Source: Vulcanisaeta sp. JCM 14467
Lineage (GTDB): Archaea > Thermoproteota > Thermoprotei > Thermoproteales > Thermocladiaceae
NCBI RefSeq assembly: GCF_001316245.1
Contig: NZ_BBDM01000013.1
Location: forward strand, 1 to 64,000
Direction: 5' to 3'
DNA: 64,000 nucleotides
In this document: positions 30,556-39,581 of the stretch, piece by piece
Layout of the letters: each line of letters starts with the position of its first letter
How positions within the stretch are numbered: the stretch's first letter is position 1
Translations under genes and position numbers: made by a program
The notes under the pieces: model-generated
What the model saw: only the letters and a program-made list of their open reading frames with translations
What the model was told of the DNA's origin: nothing
The model's database searches: none

Positions 30556-31131
30556 ATGTCCATCAGGGGGGTTGGGCTCGATAGTGCGAGGTCTCAAGCC
30601 ACCCAATACGGCCCTGGGGACGTGATTTACGCAGTAGTAGAGAAGCTCGGAGGCTCCATTGACGGACTTAAGAAACTCATGAAGGTGTTATTCCTCGTAC
30701 AATACGACATTAGGAGGGGTGTGCTCAGCAAGAAAGCCATTAAGTACCTATACGGCGGCAACCCCATCACCAGGGTTGAATTCTTCCTGTGGAACTTCGG
30801 CCCCATGAGCAATGAGGTGTACGACGCGATCGACGAGCTCGAGGACAATAACGTGATAAGCACCGAGGCCCTCGACAACCTATACACCACGGTGAGGATA
30901 AGCATTGCCAGGAAAACGCAGGTAAGTCTCCCAAAACCCGTGCTGTCCAGGATTGACGAGGTGGTTAGGAAGTACGGTAACTACAGGGGTTGGGAGCTCG
31001 AGAGACTCGTGAAGAGACTCCTCGGGCTCGACATCGAGGAGAAGAGGAATGAATACCTGGGCTATTACGTCGATGATTACCTCAGGGAGGAGGGATTCAA
31101 CGTCGTAGAGCGGGACTTGGCCCATGGGTGA
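30556..31131 (+). CDS. Panacea-like (DUF4065/SocA-type) protein, possible antitoxin
   Basis: Intact frame of 191 residues. The segment KKLMKVLFLVQYDIRRGVLS ... RVEFFLWNFGPMSNEVYDAI followed by DELEDNNVIS matches the Panacea/DUF4065 fold pattern (a helix ending KLxKLLY, then the WxYGP motif, then a short helix). Proteins with this domain neutralise diverse toxins encoded next to them. ATG 30556 lies about 26 bases after TTTTTAAAG. Its last 8 bases overlap the next gene, which has a nuclease-like motif. The family call is by pattern from memory. A DNA-binding regulator is the main alternative. Confidence 0.6.
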   Translation: MSIRGVGLDSARSQATQYGPGDVIYAVVEKLGGSIDGLKKLMKVLFLVQYDIRRGVLSKKAIKYLYGGNPITRVEFFLWNFGPMSNEVYDAIDELEDNNVISTEALDNLYTTVRISIARKTQVSLPKPVLSRIDEVVRKYGNYRGWELERLVKRLLGLDIEEKRNEYLGYYVDDYLREEGFNVVERDLAHG

Positions 31132-31731
31132 GTTAAGGAGTGACTATGAATACGCCATAAGCGGCATTACAATTCACGTTAGCAGCGGCGGTAGGAGTCG
31201 CTCCGGCCTGGCACCTGGGGAATACATGGAATTAATTAATGAGACCTGCAAATCATGGAGAGACAGGGGCATTGCATGGCTTAGGAATAGATTTGGCAAC
31301 GCATACGTGGGCCACCTCGGCGTGCTGGGCACGGCAATAATGGCATGCTACGCACGGCAGAGGTGTTACGACTTCATACTCGAACCCTCAATCACGACAA
31401 TGCCGAGTACGCACATACCACTAACCAGCATTAACCCAGACATCGCACTCATCATCAAAAACGAACTCCTAATACTCGAAATAAAACTCCACCACAAAGT
31501 AATAGCCAGTCTGACAAGCCAAATCGACGAATTCATTGCAGAATTCAGGGGTGAATTAAGAAGGCTGAAGATCCACATGGGCGTCCTACACATGCTCATG
31601 ACCAGGGCGGCCCAGGCCAGGAGGAAAGGAGGAGCAAGCCACGCTGGCTCGCAGAACTAATCCTAGCATCAAAGAGGCAGCAGGACATATACGATGAAAT
31701 AGACAGCATAATCAAAGACCTAATGCATTGA
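31124..31731 (+). CDS. PD-(D/E)XK nuclease-like protein paired with the Panacea-like gene (one frameshift)
   Basis: About 200 residues. The candidate nuclease core is SINPDIALIIKNELLILEIK, that is PD, ten or so residues, then E-x-K, inside strand-like sequence, with a preceding helix. The frame changes near 31630 and continues LAELILASKRQQDIYDEIDS to the stop at 31731. It starts within the last 8 bases of the Panacea-like gene. An archaeal nuclease with an overlapping Panacea-like partner would fit a toxin-antitoxin pair, but neither activity is shown. It could also be a restriction-like defence nuclease. Confidence 0.55.
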
Positions 31732-31793
31732 CTTCTCCAAACAAACACAATAAATCACTAACTTTTTAAGGCGCTTAATTAGGAATTGATTGT

Positions 31794-32165
31794 ATGCAGG
31801 ACCTAGCCGACCAAGTAATCACATCGATACTGAGCCTCACCGCGCCAGCTCCGCTATCCGACAATGAATTCACCACCATAGCAGACATAGTCAAGGCATT
31901 ACTCATGAGGGGAGAGGTGAACGAGGAAGAGCCATGTGACAGGGTTGCCGAAGCCATAGCCAGGGAGGCCGGGATGGCTGTGGAGGTACGGCGCGATAAA
32001 ATCATAAGGCCCACCAGGACATCCGCCACCCTAAGTAAGGGCACCATCACCCTTAATTGCACATCAGCCTTAAGAAATACGGCCATATTAATGTATAAAC
32101 GACATCCCCACATACCTCTACTTGGTCTAATCTTAAAACTTAGGGGCTCGGTATCCTCAGGATAA
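31794..32165 (+). CDS. Hypothetical protein, perhaps the N-terminal part of the following gene
   Basis: 123 residues from ATG 31794, some 28 bases after the TATA-like ACTTTTTAAG. Helical start (QDLADQVITSILSLTAPAPL), then DIVKALLMRGEVNEEEPCD. No family recognised. In the next frame, immediately upstream of the TTG proposed for the following gene, the reading LGILRITNANRYAV is protein-like and connects to STEEVNKLF. One base lost near 32130-32140 would therefore join both into a single protein of about 410 residues. Confidence 0.5.
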   Translation: MQDLADQVITSILSLTAPAPLSDNEFTTIADIVKALLMRGEVNEEEPCDRVAEAIAREAGMAVEVRRDKIIRPTRTSATLSKGTITLNCTSALRNTAILMYKRHPHIPLLGLILKLRGSVSSG

Positions 32166-32191
32166 CCAACGCCAATAGATACGCCGTTACA

Positions 32192-33025
32192 TTGAGTACC
32201 GAGGAGGTCAATAAGTTGTTTGAGGAGGTTAAGGCAAAGGTTCGTGGCAGGGCCTTGATATCCATCCATGGGGATGAGTACCTATTCATACGTAGGGGAG
32301 ACTCACTCATAAGGATAGAGAGGCTCGGCGAAGGCGTGGTAAGTGTCGTGAAAGGTGATTATCAATACAAATACGCACTGGTACCCAAGGACTCACTCAA
32401 CGACCTAATCCTCAAGGTCAAACTCATGTGCTTTGAAACCGAGCCGAAGTGCTCATTATCCATGTGGTGGATCGAGCCTGGGTGGTTCCTAGAGCCGTAC
32501 ATCAATAGGTTCCAATCCGAGAATGCCCTACCTGATGAACTAGCCCAGTACAACGTCGAACCCATCGATAGGGTCTCAATACCTCCCAATGTACTCAACT
32601 CATTAAGCAATGAGTACAAGTCCATTGTTAATAAATTAAGGAACCTCTTCGTGGTTGGTTCTCAGGGTGGTGAGGTTGATGCCGAGTCTGTTGAGCATAG
32701 GCTTGTCAAGGAGAGGCTTGTCGAGGTCGGCAGGAGGGTTGGCTTTGAGGCTGTTCAGGAGTTTAGTGTTGGTGATTTTAGGCTTGACGTTGCCTGGCTC
32801 GACGGTGACGAAATCGCCTACGCCTTCGAGGTCGTGATCAGCGGGAGCCTACTCGAGGCGCTCTACAGGCTTGAGCACGTAAGCGCAGGTAAGAGAATAC
32901 TCGTAGTTAGGGACGAGGAATTGAAAAGGGCCATGGAGAGGGCAGGCGGTGGAATTAAGGTAATACCAACATCCCTAATACTAAACGGAAAAACCCACGA
33001 AATAATAAGGGAAGTAATAACATGA
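32192..33025 (+). CDS. Protein with a C-terminal restriction-endonuclease-like domain
   Basis: 277 residues from TTG 32192. The N-terminal half (RALISIHGDEYLFIRRGDSL) is of unknown type. The C-terminal half reads AESVEHRLVKERLVEVGRRV, FSVGDFRLDVAWLDGDEIAY and AFEVVISGSLLEALYRLEHV, the helix, strand with Asp, strand with Glu order of restriction-endonuclease-like folds. The usual lysine after the second acidic residue is replaced (EVV), so activity is uncertain. It probably belongs to the same accessory cluster as the Panacea/nuclease pair and may be one gene with the reading frame before it. Confidence 0.55.
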   Translation: MSTEEVNKLFEEVKAKVRGRALISIHGDEYLFIRRGDSLIRIERLGEGVVSVVKGDYQYKYALVPKDSLNDLILKVKLMCFETEPKCSLSMWWIEPGWFLEPYINRFQSENALPDELAQYNVEPIDRVSIPPNVLNSLSNEYKSIVNKLRNLFVVGSQGGEVDAESVEHRLVKERLVEVGRRVGFEAVQEFSVGDFRLDVAWLDGDEIAYAFEVVISGSLLEALYRLEHVSAGKRILVVRDEELKRAMERAGGGIKVIPTSLILNGKTHEIIREVIT

Positions 33026-33339
33026 CACAAGCCCCAAGGCACACAATGGCAATCCCAGGGCCCACCACGACCAAGAACAATACAGCACACCCTCAGGGAA
33101 GCCCCACCACGCGAATCAACGTAAGGCCTAAAGGGGGTTGGCATTGCAGTAGGTGAGCTAAAGCACCATGAGGCACGCCCAGGCATTAAGGAGCATGGAC
33201 AGGACGAACACTGCCGAGCCAAGTCTACCAATAACCCAACAATGAACAAACACCACACAACAATCAACAAAGCCACAACCACACAAACACAACAAAAACA
33301 AAGCCCAGGTGCACGAAGCCATACACTTTAGGTTAGGCG
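33026..33339. other. Intergenic region, no feature seen
   Basis: About 310 bases between the nuclease-like gene and the operator pair of array 4. It is AC-rich towards the right (CACACAAACACAACAAAAAC). No convincing reading frame or structure. Confidence 0.5.
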
Positions 33340-33430
33340 GTGTGCACGGTATCGTGCACACATTCATAAACCTTTCCTTTTGGGATTGAACATATCAATG
33401 AACATGTTGTGTGCATGGTACCGTGCACAC
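33340..33430. promoter_or_regulatory. Pair of GTGCAC palindromes upstream of the array 4 leader
   Basis: GTGTGCACG-GTAT-CGTGCACAC at 33340-33361 and GTGTGCATG-GTAC-CGTGCACAC at 33409-33430, start-to-start 69 bases as at array 2. Both are nearly perfect 22-base inverted repeats. The segment between them matches array 3 (CCTTTCCTTTTGGGATTGAA). Confidence 0.78.
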
Positions 33431-33634
33431 TTATCGTTTTACATTGCATAAACTTCCATTAGAACAGGCACGGCTAGGTGGAATTGAATTGACCATTAGA
33501 ACAACAATTCAATCCCTAATGCAGATCGTAAGAACAAAAACGACTCGCGAAGATTAGGAGCTGAAAGATGTTCTAATGGCGTCTAAACACGAGGGAGGAA
33601 AGACTTATAAAGGGACAAATAAAGCTACGCATCA
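33431..33634 (+). promoter_or_regulatory. CRISPR array 4 leader and promoter
   Basis: Similar throughout to the array 3 leader (GGTGGAATTGAATTG, ATTAGAACAACAATTCAATC, GAAAGATGTTCTAATGG), with TATA box GACTTATAAAGG near 33602-33612, about 25 bases before the first repeat. Confidence 0.87.
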
Positions 33635-34480
33635 GAAGATTTCAATAGAATATTGAAACCTGTGATGATGTTTTCTAGTAGTCATCAATTAATTAGGAGA
33701 GAAGATTTCAATAGAATATTGAAACAGCAACCCATCAGTAAAAATGCCGTATTGCGTGAGCTGGGAGGGAAGATTTCAATAGAATATTGAAACTTATCCT
33801 GAATCTCAATGACCTTTATCGGCATTTCCCTAACAAGAAGATTTCAATAGAATATTGAAACCTTCCTGTATGTTTGCCTGGCCCGGCATGTGTTGTATCT
33901 GGACGAAGATTTCAATAGAATATTGAAACTTTGGTGGCGCCTCCCTTAATGTAGGCCATCTTCCTCCTCTGGAAGATTTCAATAGAATATTGAAACGTTA
34001 AGCCTAATACCTCTGAGTACCTGCCGTAATAACTGAGTAGAAGATTTCAATAGAATATTGAAACTACCTCAACTCATTATCCAGGTGTATCCTCAACTTC
34101 TCAACCTCATGAAGATTTCAATAGAATATTGAAACTGGCAACTAAGACTCAGAGGGTAAAGGAGACCTTGCCCAACCACTCGAAGATTTCAATAGAATAT
34201 TGAAACTCCCGGCACTCACGTAGTACTTTATGCCAAACTCATTAAGTACTGAAGATTTCAATAGAATATTGAAACATAGGACGTGCCCGCGAGACACATG
34301 CACTCGCTAGAACTACCGAGGAAGATTTCAATAGAAAATTGAAACTATGGTGTAACCTCCTTCTCATAGGTTGTTATAATTAACTGGTTTGAGGATTTCA
34401 ATAGAAAATTGAAACACTTTATAACATTATTTTTCGAAACACTATATTGACTCACCCGAGGATTTCAATAGAATATTGAG
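33635..34480 (+). CRISPR. CRISPR array 4, 13 repeats
   Basis: Repeats of the array 1-3 family start at 33635, 33701, 33769, 33837, 33905, 33972, 34040, 34111, 34182, 34251, 34321, 34391 and 34458; spacers are 41-46 bases. The repeats at 34321 and 34391 share one substitution (ATAGAAAATTG), and the last is truncated (ATATTGAGG), showing decay at the leader-distal end. Confidence 0.98.
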
Positions 34481-34567
34481 GGATCTCGATCATGTGGTGC
34501 CGGCTTTAGGTACGAGTTTATGGTGTATGATTTTAAATTGAAAGATGAACATCCCCACAGAGGGAGA

Positions 34568-36463
34568 ATGCCGAAAGTGCGGTTAATACATCCCTATGGC
34601 CTCAATAGGAAAGGGACCAAGCCGGCGGGCCAGGGCCTTGGGGAGGTGGTGCGTAGGCTTGAGGTGGCGCCTAATAGGCTTGATGCATGGCTTGCTGTTA
34701 GGGAGGTGCTCAGGCCACACGTACTGGATAGGTATGGTGAGGCAAGGGAGTCAATGGATAGGTTGAGGCGGGCAACCCAAGCAGTGCAGTCAATGCTTAG
34801 GGGCGACCTCGAGGCGGTGCTGGAGCTGGCCAGTGCAATGGGAATTGAGTACTCAAGGGCTAGGGAGGCACTAAGCAACGCACATGCCAAGCACGTGGGC
34901 CAAGCACTGCCAAGGTACATGAATAATAGGGAAGTCAAGGAGAGGGCCAGGGGTGACTTAAAGGCAATAACCGATGTGCTACACACAATGAGGAGCAGCG
35001 TTGTCCTGAGTTACGACTCCCTGAAACCACTCCTGAACTACTTCAGGGACAACTACAGGGCAATCACCACAATAAACGACTGGTGGGTTAAGCACACCAA
35101 CAGAATAAACGAGGCAATGAGTAGGGGTGCGGATGACGCTGAGTTAATGCTGATCAACAGGGCGAGTGTTAGGGAGTTAACGACGGCCCTAGCCCCATTC
35201 CTCGCCGTGAAGTACAGGGAAGCCCTTGAGGCGAGGGCCCTACAGGCAGCGTCGAGGGACCCAGGCGTGATTCGCCAGGCAGTCATTGACACTCTAAGAG
35301 CATTGAACTACGGTGAGTGGGTTAGGGAGGTTGGTGGGCGGTTTAGGGAGTTCCGCCTACTCATTGATGAGTATGTTAGGCTGTATAGGGAGGGTTCAGG
35401 CGCGTTGAGTAACGGCAAGTCCTTCGGTGAGGTATTCCCGAGGCTTGCCGCGGTGGCCAGGGGCAACGTCGTGGTTGACTCGGCAATAACTGCGTACCTA
35501 GTCATTGATGAGCATGGTAGGTGGCTTGAGGAAACGGCACTGAGCGGTGGTAGGAGGGGTAGGGAGTGGAGGGCGCTTAGGAGGGTCATTGATAGGGCTG
35601 TGTCCAGTGGGCTACTTCCAATGGCCCAGGTGCTAATGGCACTGGGTGAGTACGTGGATTTAAACGAGGCCATTGACTGGGGGCAACTGGCCATGGAGCA
35701 CGCCGAGTGCGTTGGCGGTGAGTGCCTAACCGAGTTTAGGCAGTTGTTTAGGGCACTTAAGCAACTCCACAACCTAGACCGAATAGACCTGGACAGGATT
35801 GAGGAGTCGGCGCCGGGTCTCGTGCCCAAGATCCTCACAGCAAATGCCGAGGGCGGCCTCAGGGAGTTCCACAGAGCCGTCAGGGACCTAACAATTGGGG
35901 GTGGCTATGCATCGATAGGTGGGATTGGTAGGGAGGTGGTTGGGGAGTTGGTTAGGAGGTACATGGCGCCTGGCCTAACCGCTAAAATACTCGGGCAGGT
36001 CAGGGACTACCTGAGTAATGAGCTCGATGCAGTACTCCACCGCATCACCAGCGATATAAACGCCGTGACGAGACCCGTTAGGGATAGGTTGGGGGAGCTC
36101 AGGGGCCAGGTACAGCAAATACTCAATGCAGCCCTAAACCAACCCACTGGGTTAAGCCCCGAGCAGTGGCGGCAACTGGCCCAGTTGGGTAGGGAGGTGG
36201 GGCAGTTGGAGGAGTGGCTCAGGCCATTCGATGAAATACTCAAGGAGGTAAATGAGGCATTGAGGGTTCTCGAGGCACCAACGCCAAGGGAATTACTTAG
36301 GCACGCCGGGGAGTTGGCGAGGCTACTCAGTAAGTATGAGGGGGAGCTTAAGGCGCAACTGGCGGGTGAGGAGGTAACCCTAACAACACTGAAGGACGAC
36401 ATCGCCAGGGCAGTGAACCTAATGAGGGCATACGCATTCGCCGAGGGAATCACGAGGCACTAA
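34568..36463 (+). CDS. Large helical protein of unknown function
   Basis: Intact frame of about 631 residues from ATG 34568, preceded by GAGGGAGA. Almost entirely helical and rich in Arg, Leu, Ala and Glu, with long amphipathic stretches such as RARGDLKAITDVLHTMRSSV and EWLRPFDEILKEVNEALRVL. Only two cysteines (AECVGGECL) are present. No signal peptide, membrane segment or recognised motif. Being intact over 1.9 kb in a frameshift-rich sequence, it is surely a real gene. It lies just after array 4 and leads a same-strand series of accessory genes, so it may be a structural component of an integrated element. Function unknown. Confidence 0.7.
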   Translation: MPKVRLIHPYGLNRKGTKPAGQGLGEVVRRLEVAPNRLDAWLAVREVLRPHVLDRYGEARESMDRLRRATQAVQSMLRGDLEAVLELASAMGIEYSRAREALSNAHAKHVGQALPRYMNNREVKERARGDLKAITDVLHTMRSSVVLSYDSLKPLLNYFRDNYRAITTINDWWVKHTNRINEAMSRGADDAELMLINRASVRELTTALAPFLAVKYREALEARALQAASRDPGVIRQAVIDTLRALNYGEWVREVGGRFREFRLLIDEYVRLYREGSGALSNGKSFGEVFPRLAAVARGNVVVDSAITAYLVIDEHGRWLEETALSGGRRGREWRALRRVIDRAVSSGLLPMAQVLMALGEYVDLNEAIDWGQLAMEHAECVGGECLTEFRQLFRALKQLHNLDRIDLDRIEESAPGLVPKILTANAEGGLREFHRAVRDLTIGGGYASIGGIGREVVGELVRRYMAPGLTAKILGQVRDYLSNELDAVLHRITSDINAVTRPVRDRLGELRGQVQQILNAALNQPTGLSPEQWRQLAQLGREVGQLEEWLRPFDEILKEVNEALRVLEAPTPRELLRHAGELARLLSKYEGELKAQLAGEEVTLTTLKDDIARAVNLMRAYAFAEGITRH

Positions 36464-36537
36464 GGCCATACACACGGCAACCTGGGAATAACCAGCCACG
36501 GCAGAGTGGATACGCAACACGCCAATCACAATCCTAG

Positions 36538-36741
36538 TCACGGACAAAGAGTCTCACAAAACCACTGAGCGCCAGGTAAAAAAACCAATAAATACGTTGC
36601 AAGCCAGTAGTGGTGGGTCAAAAGCCCATAGGCTATCAACCCAATTATTATGAAGCCAAGGACTGGGGTAAAAATGAGGATCTTAACAATCCAGAGCAGT
36701 ACAGCCACAACCCACTCCCAAACACTGACTTTCCTCCCCAT
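36538..36741 (-). CDS. Small membrane protein
   Basis: 67 residues from ATG 36741 (MGRKVSVWEWVVAVLLWIVK). Two hydrophobic segments: VVAVLLWIVKILIFTPVLGFIIIGLIAY joined across a short kink, and WLATYLLVFL. ATG 36741 lies 26 bases from the TATA box CTTTATATAGG (36763-36771), a textbook leaderless fit that supports expression. No family recognised. Confidence 0.6.
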   Translation of the reverse strand: MGRKVSVWEWVVAVLLWIVKILIFTPVLGFIIIGLIAYGLLTHHYWLATYLLVFLPGAQWFCETLCP

Positions 36742-36818
36742 CAGTTTTGAGGTAGTAAACACCTATATAAAGCCATCAACAAATTAACGCCTTATTAAGG
36801 CATTAACCCCACACACCG

Positions 36819-37733
36819 ATGATTAGGCTGGTCCTAGGGAGGCTGGATTACCAAGGCATTAACACGGGCGTGACTTTCAGGCTGGGCAATGCTAAGGCAC
36901 TGGATGGAGTGCCCAATGCTGGGTTGACGCCACTGGGTAGGGCGTTGATTAATAGGGTGTTTCATGAGTTGGGCATTAACTGCGATGCAACGCACATAAA
37001 GGCACTCGGTGACGTACTCGCTGACTGCGGCTTTGCGCTACCCGCCTCGGTCGAGCTAACAGACAACTACGATGTTGGTGAACTAAGGACCAGCCTACGC
37101 TCCGCGCCGATACCAACGATTGAGCCACTATCAACAATAATTGGCCTAGCCCTGGCGTCATCGCTGAGGGTCAATGTTGAGTTCTACTCAGACCTATGGC
37201 CTAGGTTAACGGATGCCTTGGCGCAGCTCAAGGCTTTGGGCGTTGACGTTGCCGTGCACTCAAGCACCTTTGATGCAGGCAGGTTCTACGTATTCGACGA
37301 AATAATCAGGAAGTTGGTTAGGGTGCCTAGGGTTGATGAGCTTAGGGAGACAACGGACTTCGGCAGTAAGCTGGAGGTGATTGGAACCAACAGGAGGTTC
37401 ATTGAGTACCCAGCCAGGTTCTTCAACCTGGCAGAGCCCAGGGAGCCAAAGATCGATGATGATGTGGTCAACGCAGTCGAAGTACTGGTGAGGGATTTGG
37501 GTGGTGTGGCTACGCTGAAGTCCCTGGCGGACATGCTCGGTGGTCAGGAACCAGTCCTAAAGGCAATAACCATGGGCTACGCAACCTACAACCCAGGGGA
37601 CATGACGGTGAGGGCCACGGCAAAGGCACTAGCCCTTTTAAAGGGCCTCGGCCACAGTAGTGATGTTTTGGAGGAGGGCCAATCAACCTCAGGTAAGTCC
37701 AATAGGCCAGGCGAGCCCGGTGGGCCAGGGTGA
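36819..37733 (+). CDS. Hypothetical protein upstream of a HerA-like ATPase
   Basis: 304-residue intact frame. The start reads MIRLVLGRLDYQGINTGVTF, followed by a mixed fold with acidic helices; near the C-terminus VEVLVRDLGGVATLKSLADM resembles a winged-helix or DNA-binding segment, but I cannot place the family. Its tail (SSDVLEEGQSTSGKSNRPGE) overlaps the start proposed for the ATPase. It is likely co-transcribed with, and a partner of, that ATPase. Confidence 0.6.
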   Translation: MIRLVLGRLDYQGINTGVTFRLGNAKALDGVPNAGLTPLGRALINRVFHELGINCDATHIKALGDVLADCGFALPASVELTDNYDVGELRTSLRSAPIPTIEPLSTIIGLALASSLRVNVEFYSDLWPRLTDALAQLKALGVDVAVHSSTFDAGRFYVFDEIIRKLVRVPRVDELRETTDFGSKLEVIGTNRRFIEYPARFFNLAEPREPKIDDDVVNAVEVLVRDLGGVATLKSLADMLGGQEPVLKAITMGYATYNPGDMTVRATAKALALLKGLGHSSDVLEEGQSTSGKSNRPGEPGGPG

Positions 37734-38956
37734 TGGTCAGTTACAGGTGGGTGGGCTGACCTTCAAGGCGGTCATAAACGAGCCGGCGAAGCACCTCTTC
37801 CGCCTAATGGTGTTGGATGAGACTCATGCGTTGATCTTTGGGGCGATAGGCACTGGGAAGACGACCCTCATAAAAAATGCGTTGGTGGATGTACCGCAGG
37901 ACTACACGGTCGTTGTCTTCGACATTGCCGGCAGTTATGAGGTTACACCGACTACCACGCGCCATACCCCCTCAACCCACTTGACTTCCTCGGCGACATG
38001 GAGTTCCTGGACGTGCTTGATGAGGTCCTAACAATGAGGTTCCCTAGGCTACCCTACGCAAAGACTCCTGCCATGGACTACACGCTAATGCTGGCCTATA
38101 GGCAGTTAATGGCGAGGGGTGGGGAGCCATCGGTAGGCAGTGTCCTGAGGTTCCTCGAGGAGGCCGTTGAGGGTGGAACCATTGTGCGTGAGGACGAGGC
38201 TAGCGCGGCCAGGGGCCTCATCAGGAGGCTCTCTTACTTCAACCACTGGATATTCCAGAAAACACACCCACTAATCAACCGCCTACTCAAGGGCGAACTC
38301 AGGGGCAGGTCAATAGGCATAGACCTAAGATGCTAACCCCAGTCCAGCGCTGGTTCTACGTGTTGTCACTCCTAACAGCCGCCAACGCCGTTGATGCCAG
38401 GAACGTGATATTCGTGATTGATGAGGCCCACCTGTACTTCAGACTCGGCGAGTCAACGCTGACCTTCTCCGTGAGGGTTGGTAGGAATTACGGGAGGTAC
38501 TTCGCATTGATAACACAGTCGCTGTTCGATGTTCCAGAGGAGTTCATTAGCATGAACAAGCTATTCATTGAGTTCCCAATCATGTTCCATAGGCCTGAGA
38601 ACGTGATATTTAGGGAGGTTGGGTTCAAGGCCTACTTCGGGAGGAACGAGTTCTACGGCTCGGGTAAGGACGTGGGAGGCCTAATGCCGCCTCACTGGGC
38701 ATCCCCACTGACCGCTTTGATGCACCTACACGTGACGAGTAGGCAACTCCTCGAGATGACTGCCGAGAGGAGGCCATACTACGAACTACGAGTCGAGGTA
38801 AACCCAACAATACCACCGAGGACAGGCGCAACAACACTTAGGCAGTGCGCCAAGGCGTATGGGGTGGACCTTGGCGTGATTAGGGACCGCGGCTTCGACT
38901 ACACACCACTGCAGCAGCTCCTCCAGGGTGTCTGGGAATGCATTGGGATGCCCTAG
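37660..38956 (+). CDS. HerA/VirB4-like ATPase (two frameshifts)
   Basis: About 430 residues. Walker A is GAIGTGKTTLIKNALVD, then a strand VVVFDIAGSY; after a shift near 37950, YPLNPLDFLGDMEFLDVLDE is the HerA-type YNPLDFL segment. A second shift near 38330 leads to Walker B NVIFVIDEAHLYF and GRYFALITQSLFDVPEEF, the sensor segment with the conserved Gln. HerA-family motors pump DNA in repair, conjugation or virus packaging. There is no NurA gene next to it, which argues against the chromosomal HerA-NurA repair pair and for a mobile-element or defence role. Start is uncertain; GTG 37747 is another choice. Confidence 0.78.
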
Positions 38957-39444
38957 TGTTTTACGTGGAGCCTAGGGCATTGATACTCGGCGGAACCGCA
39001 GTGATTGGGACTGCAACAATCGAGGTAGACTCAAACAACTGCTCAGTAAGCGTGGGCAGCATTGAGTACACGGTCATAGGCGTGGAGGACCTACACCACT
39101 TAGCGGGCCTGCACGTGCAGGGTATCAAGCCACTCACGGCATACCCAAGCAAGTACATGGACGCAGTGGACTACTTCCTATCGAGGATGGGCCTCCCCAA
39201 GTACATGTACAAGGTCGTTAATGCAGACCCGAGGGCGATCCCACTCAAGGCCGTGAACGCCGAGAACATTGTTAGGAACATCGCATACCTACACGGGTTG
39301 AATGCCGTAATTATCGCCAATTGGAAACGACTGGGCAAGCCAAAGACCTCACACGTACTGCACGCAATACTAAGGGCATCGAGGTACAACGCAGACCCAG
39401 ACTACGCTAGGTATTACCCAAGGCGCCATGCAGGGCCAGGCTAG
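38938..39444 (+). CDS. Hypothetical protein following the HerA-like ATPase
   Basis: 168 residues; the start may be ATG 38938, overlapping the ATPase by 19 bases, or GTG 38956, overlapping its stop by one base. The N-terminal part is beta-rich (LILGGTAVIGTATIEVDSNN), followed by helices (SKYMDAVDYFLSRMGLPKYM). No family recognised. The tight coupling makes it a likely partner of the motor, but there is no motif to say in which process. Confidence 0.6.
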   Translation: MHWDALVFYVEPRALILGGTAVIGTATIEVDSNNCSVSVGSIEYTVIGVEDLHHLAGLHVQGIKPLTAYPSKYMDAVDYFLSRMGLPKYMYKVVNADPRAIPLKAVNAENIVRNIAYLHGLNAVIIANWKRLGKPKTSHVLHAILRASRYNADPDYARYYPRRHAGPG

Positions 39445-39495
39445 CGTGAACCCGCCCTTAAAACCAATTTCCACATAAATTAATGGAGGAATGAA

Positions 39496-39541
39496 CCCCG
39501 AGGTATAGCACCCGGGTCAAGCCCGGGTGAAGTCCTCGGGG
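39496..39541 (+). ncRNA. GC-rich double-stem hairpin, possible RNA element
   Basis: Outer stem CCCCGAGG / CCTCGGGG (39496-39503 / 39534-39541) encloses an inner stem CACCCGGG / CCCGGGTG with loop TCAAG. A TATA-like CACATAAATTAA lies at about 39471-39482, so a transcript would begin near the hairpin. It precedes the gene at 39582 and may be its 5' leader or a free RNA. The same two-stem design occurs at 40831 and 48563. Confidence 0.5.
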
Positions 39542-39550
39542 GCGATTCAA

Positions 39551-39576
39551 GGGGCGCCCAGGCCCACCGCAGACCC
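39551..39576 (+). repeat. 26-bp direct repeat, left copy
   Basis: It contains GCCCAGGCCCACCGCAGACC and is 25 of 26 bases identical to 42558-42583. Both copies stand directly before an open frame, and in both the frame would read RPGPPQT. It may be a recombination or attachment site, or a shared leader sequence. Confidence 0.7.
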
Positions 39577-39581
39577 GCAGG

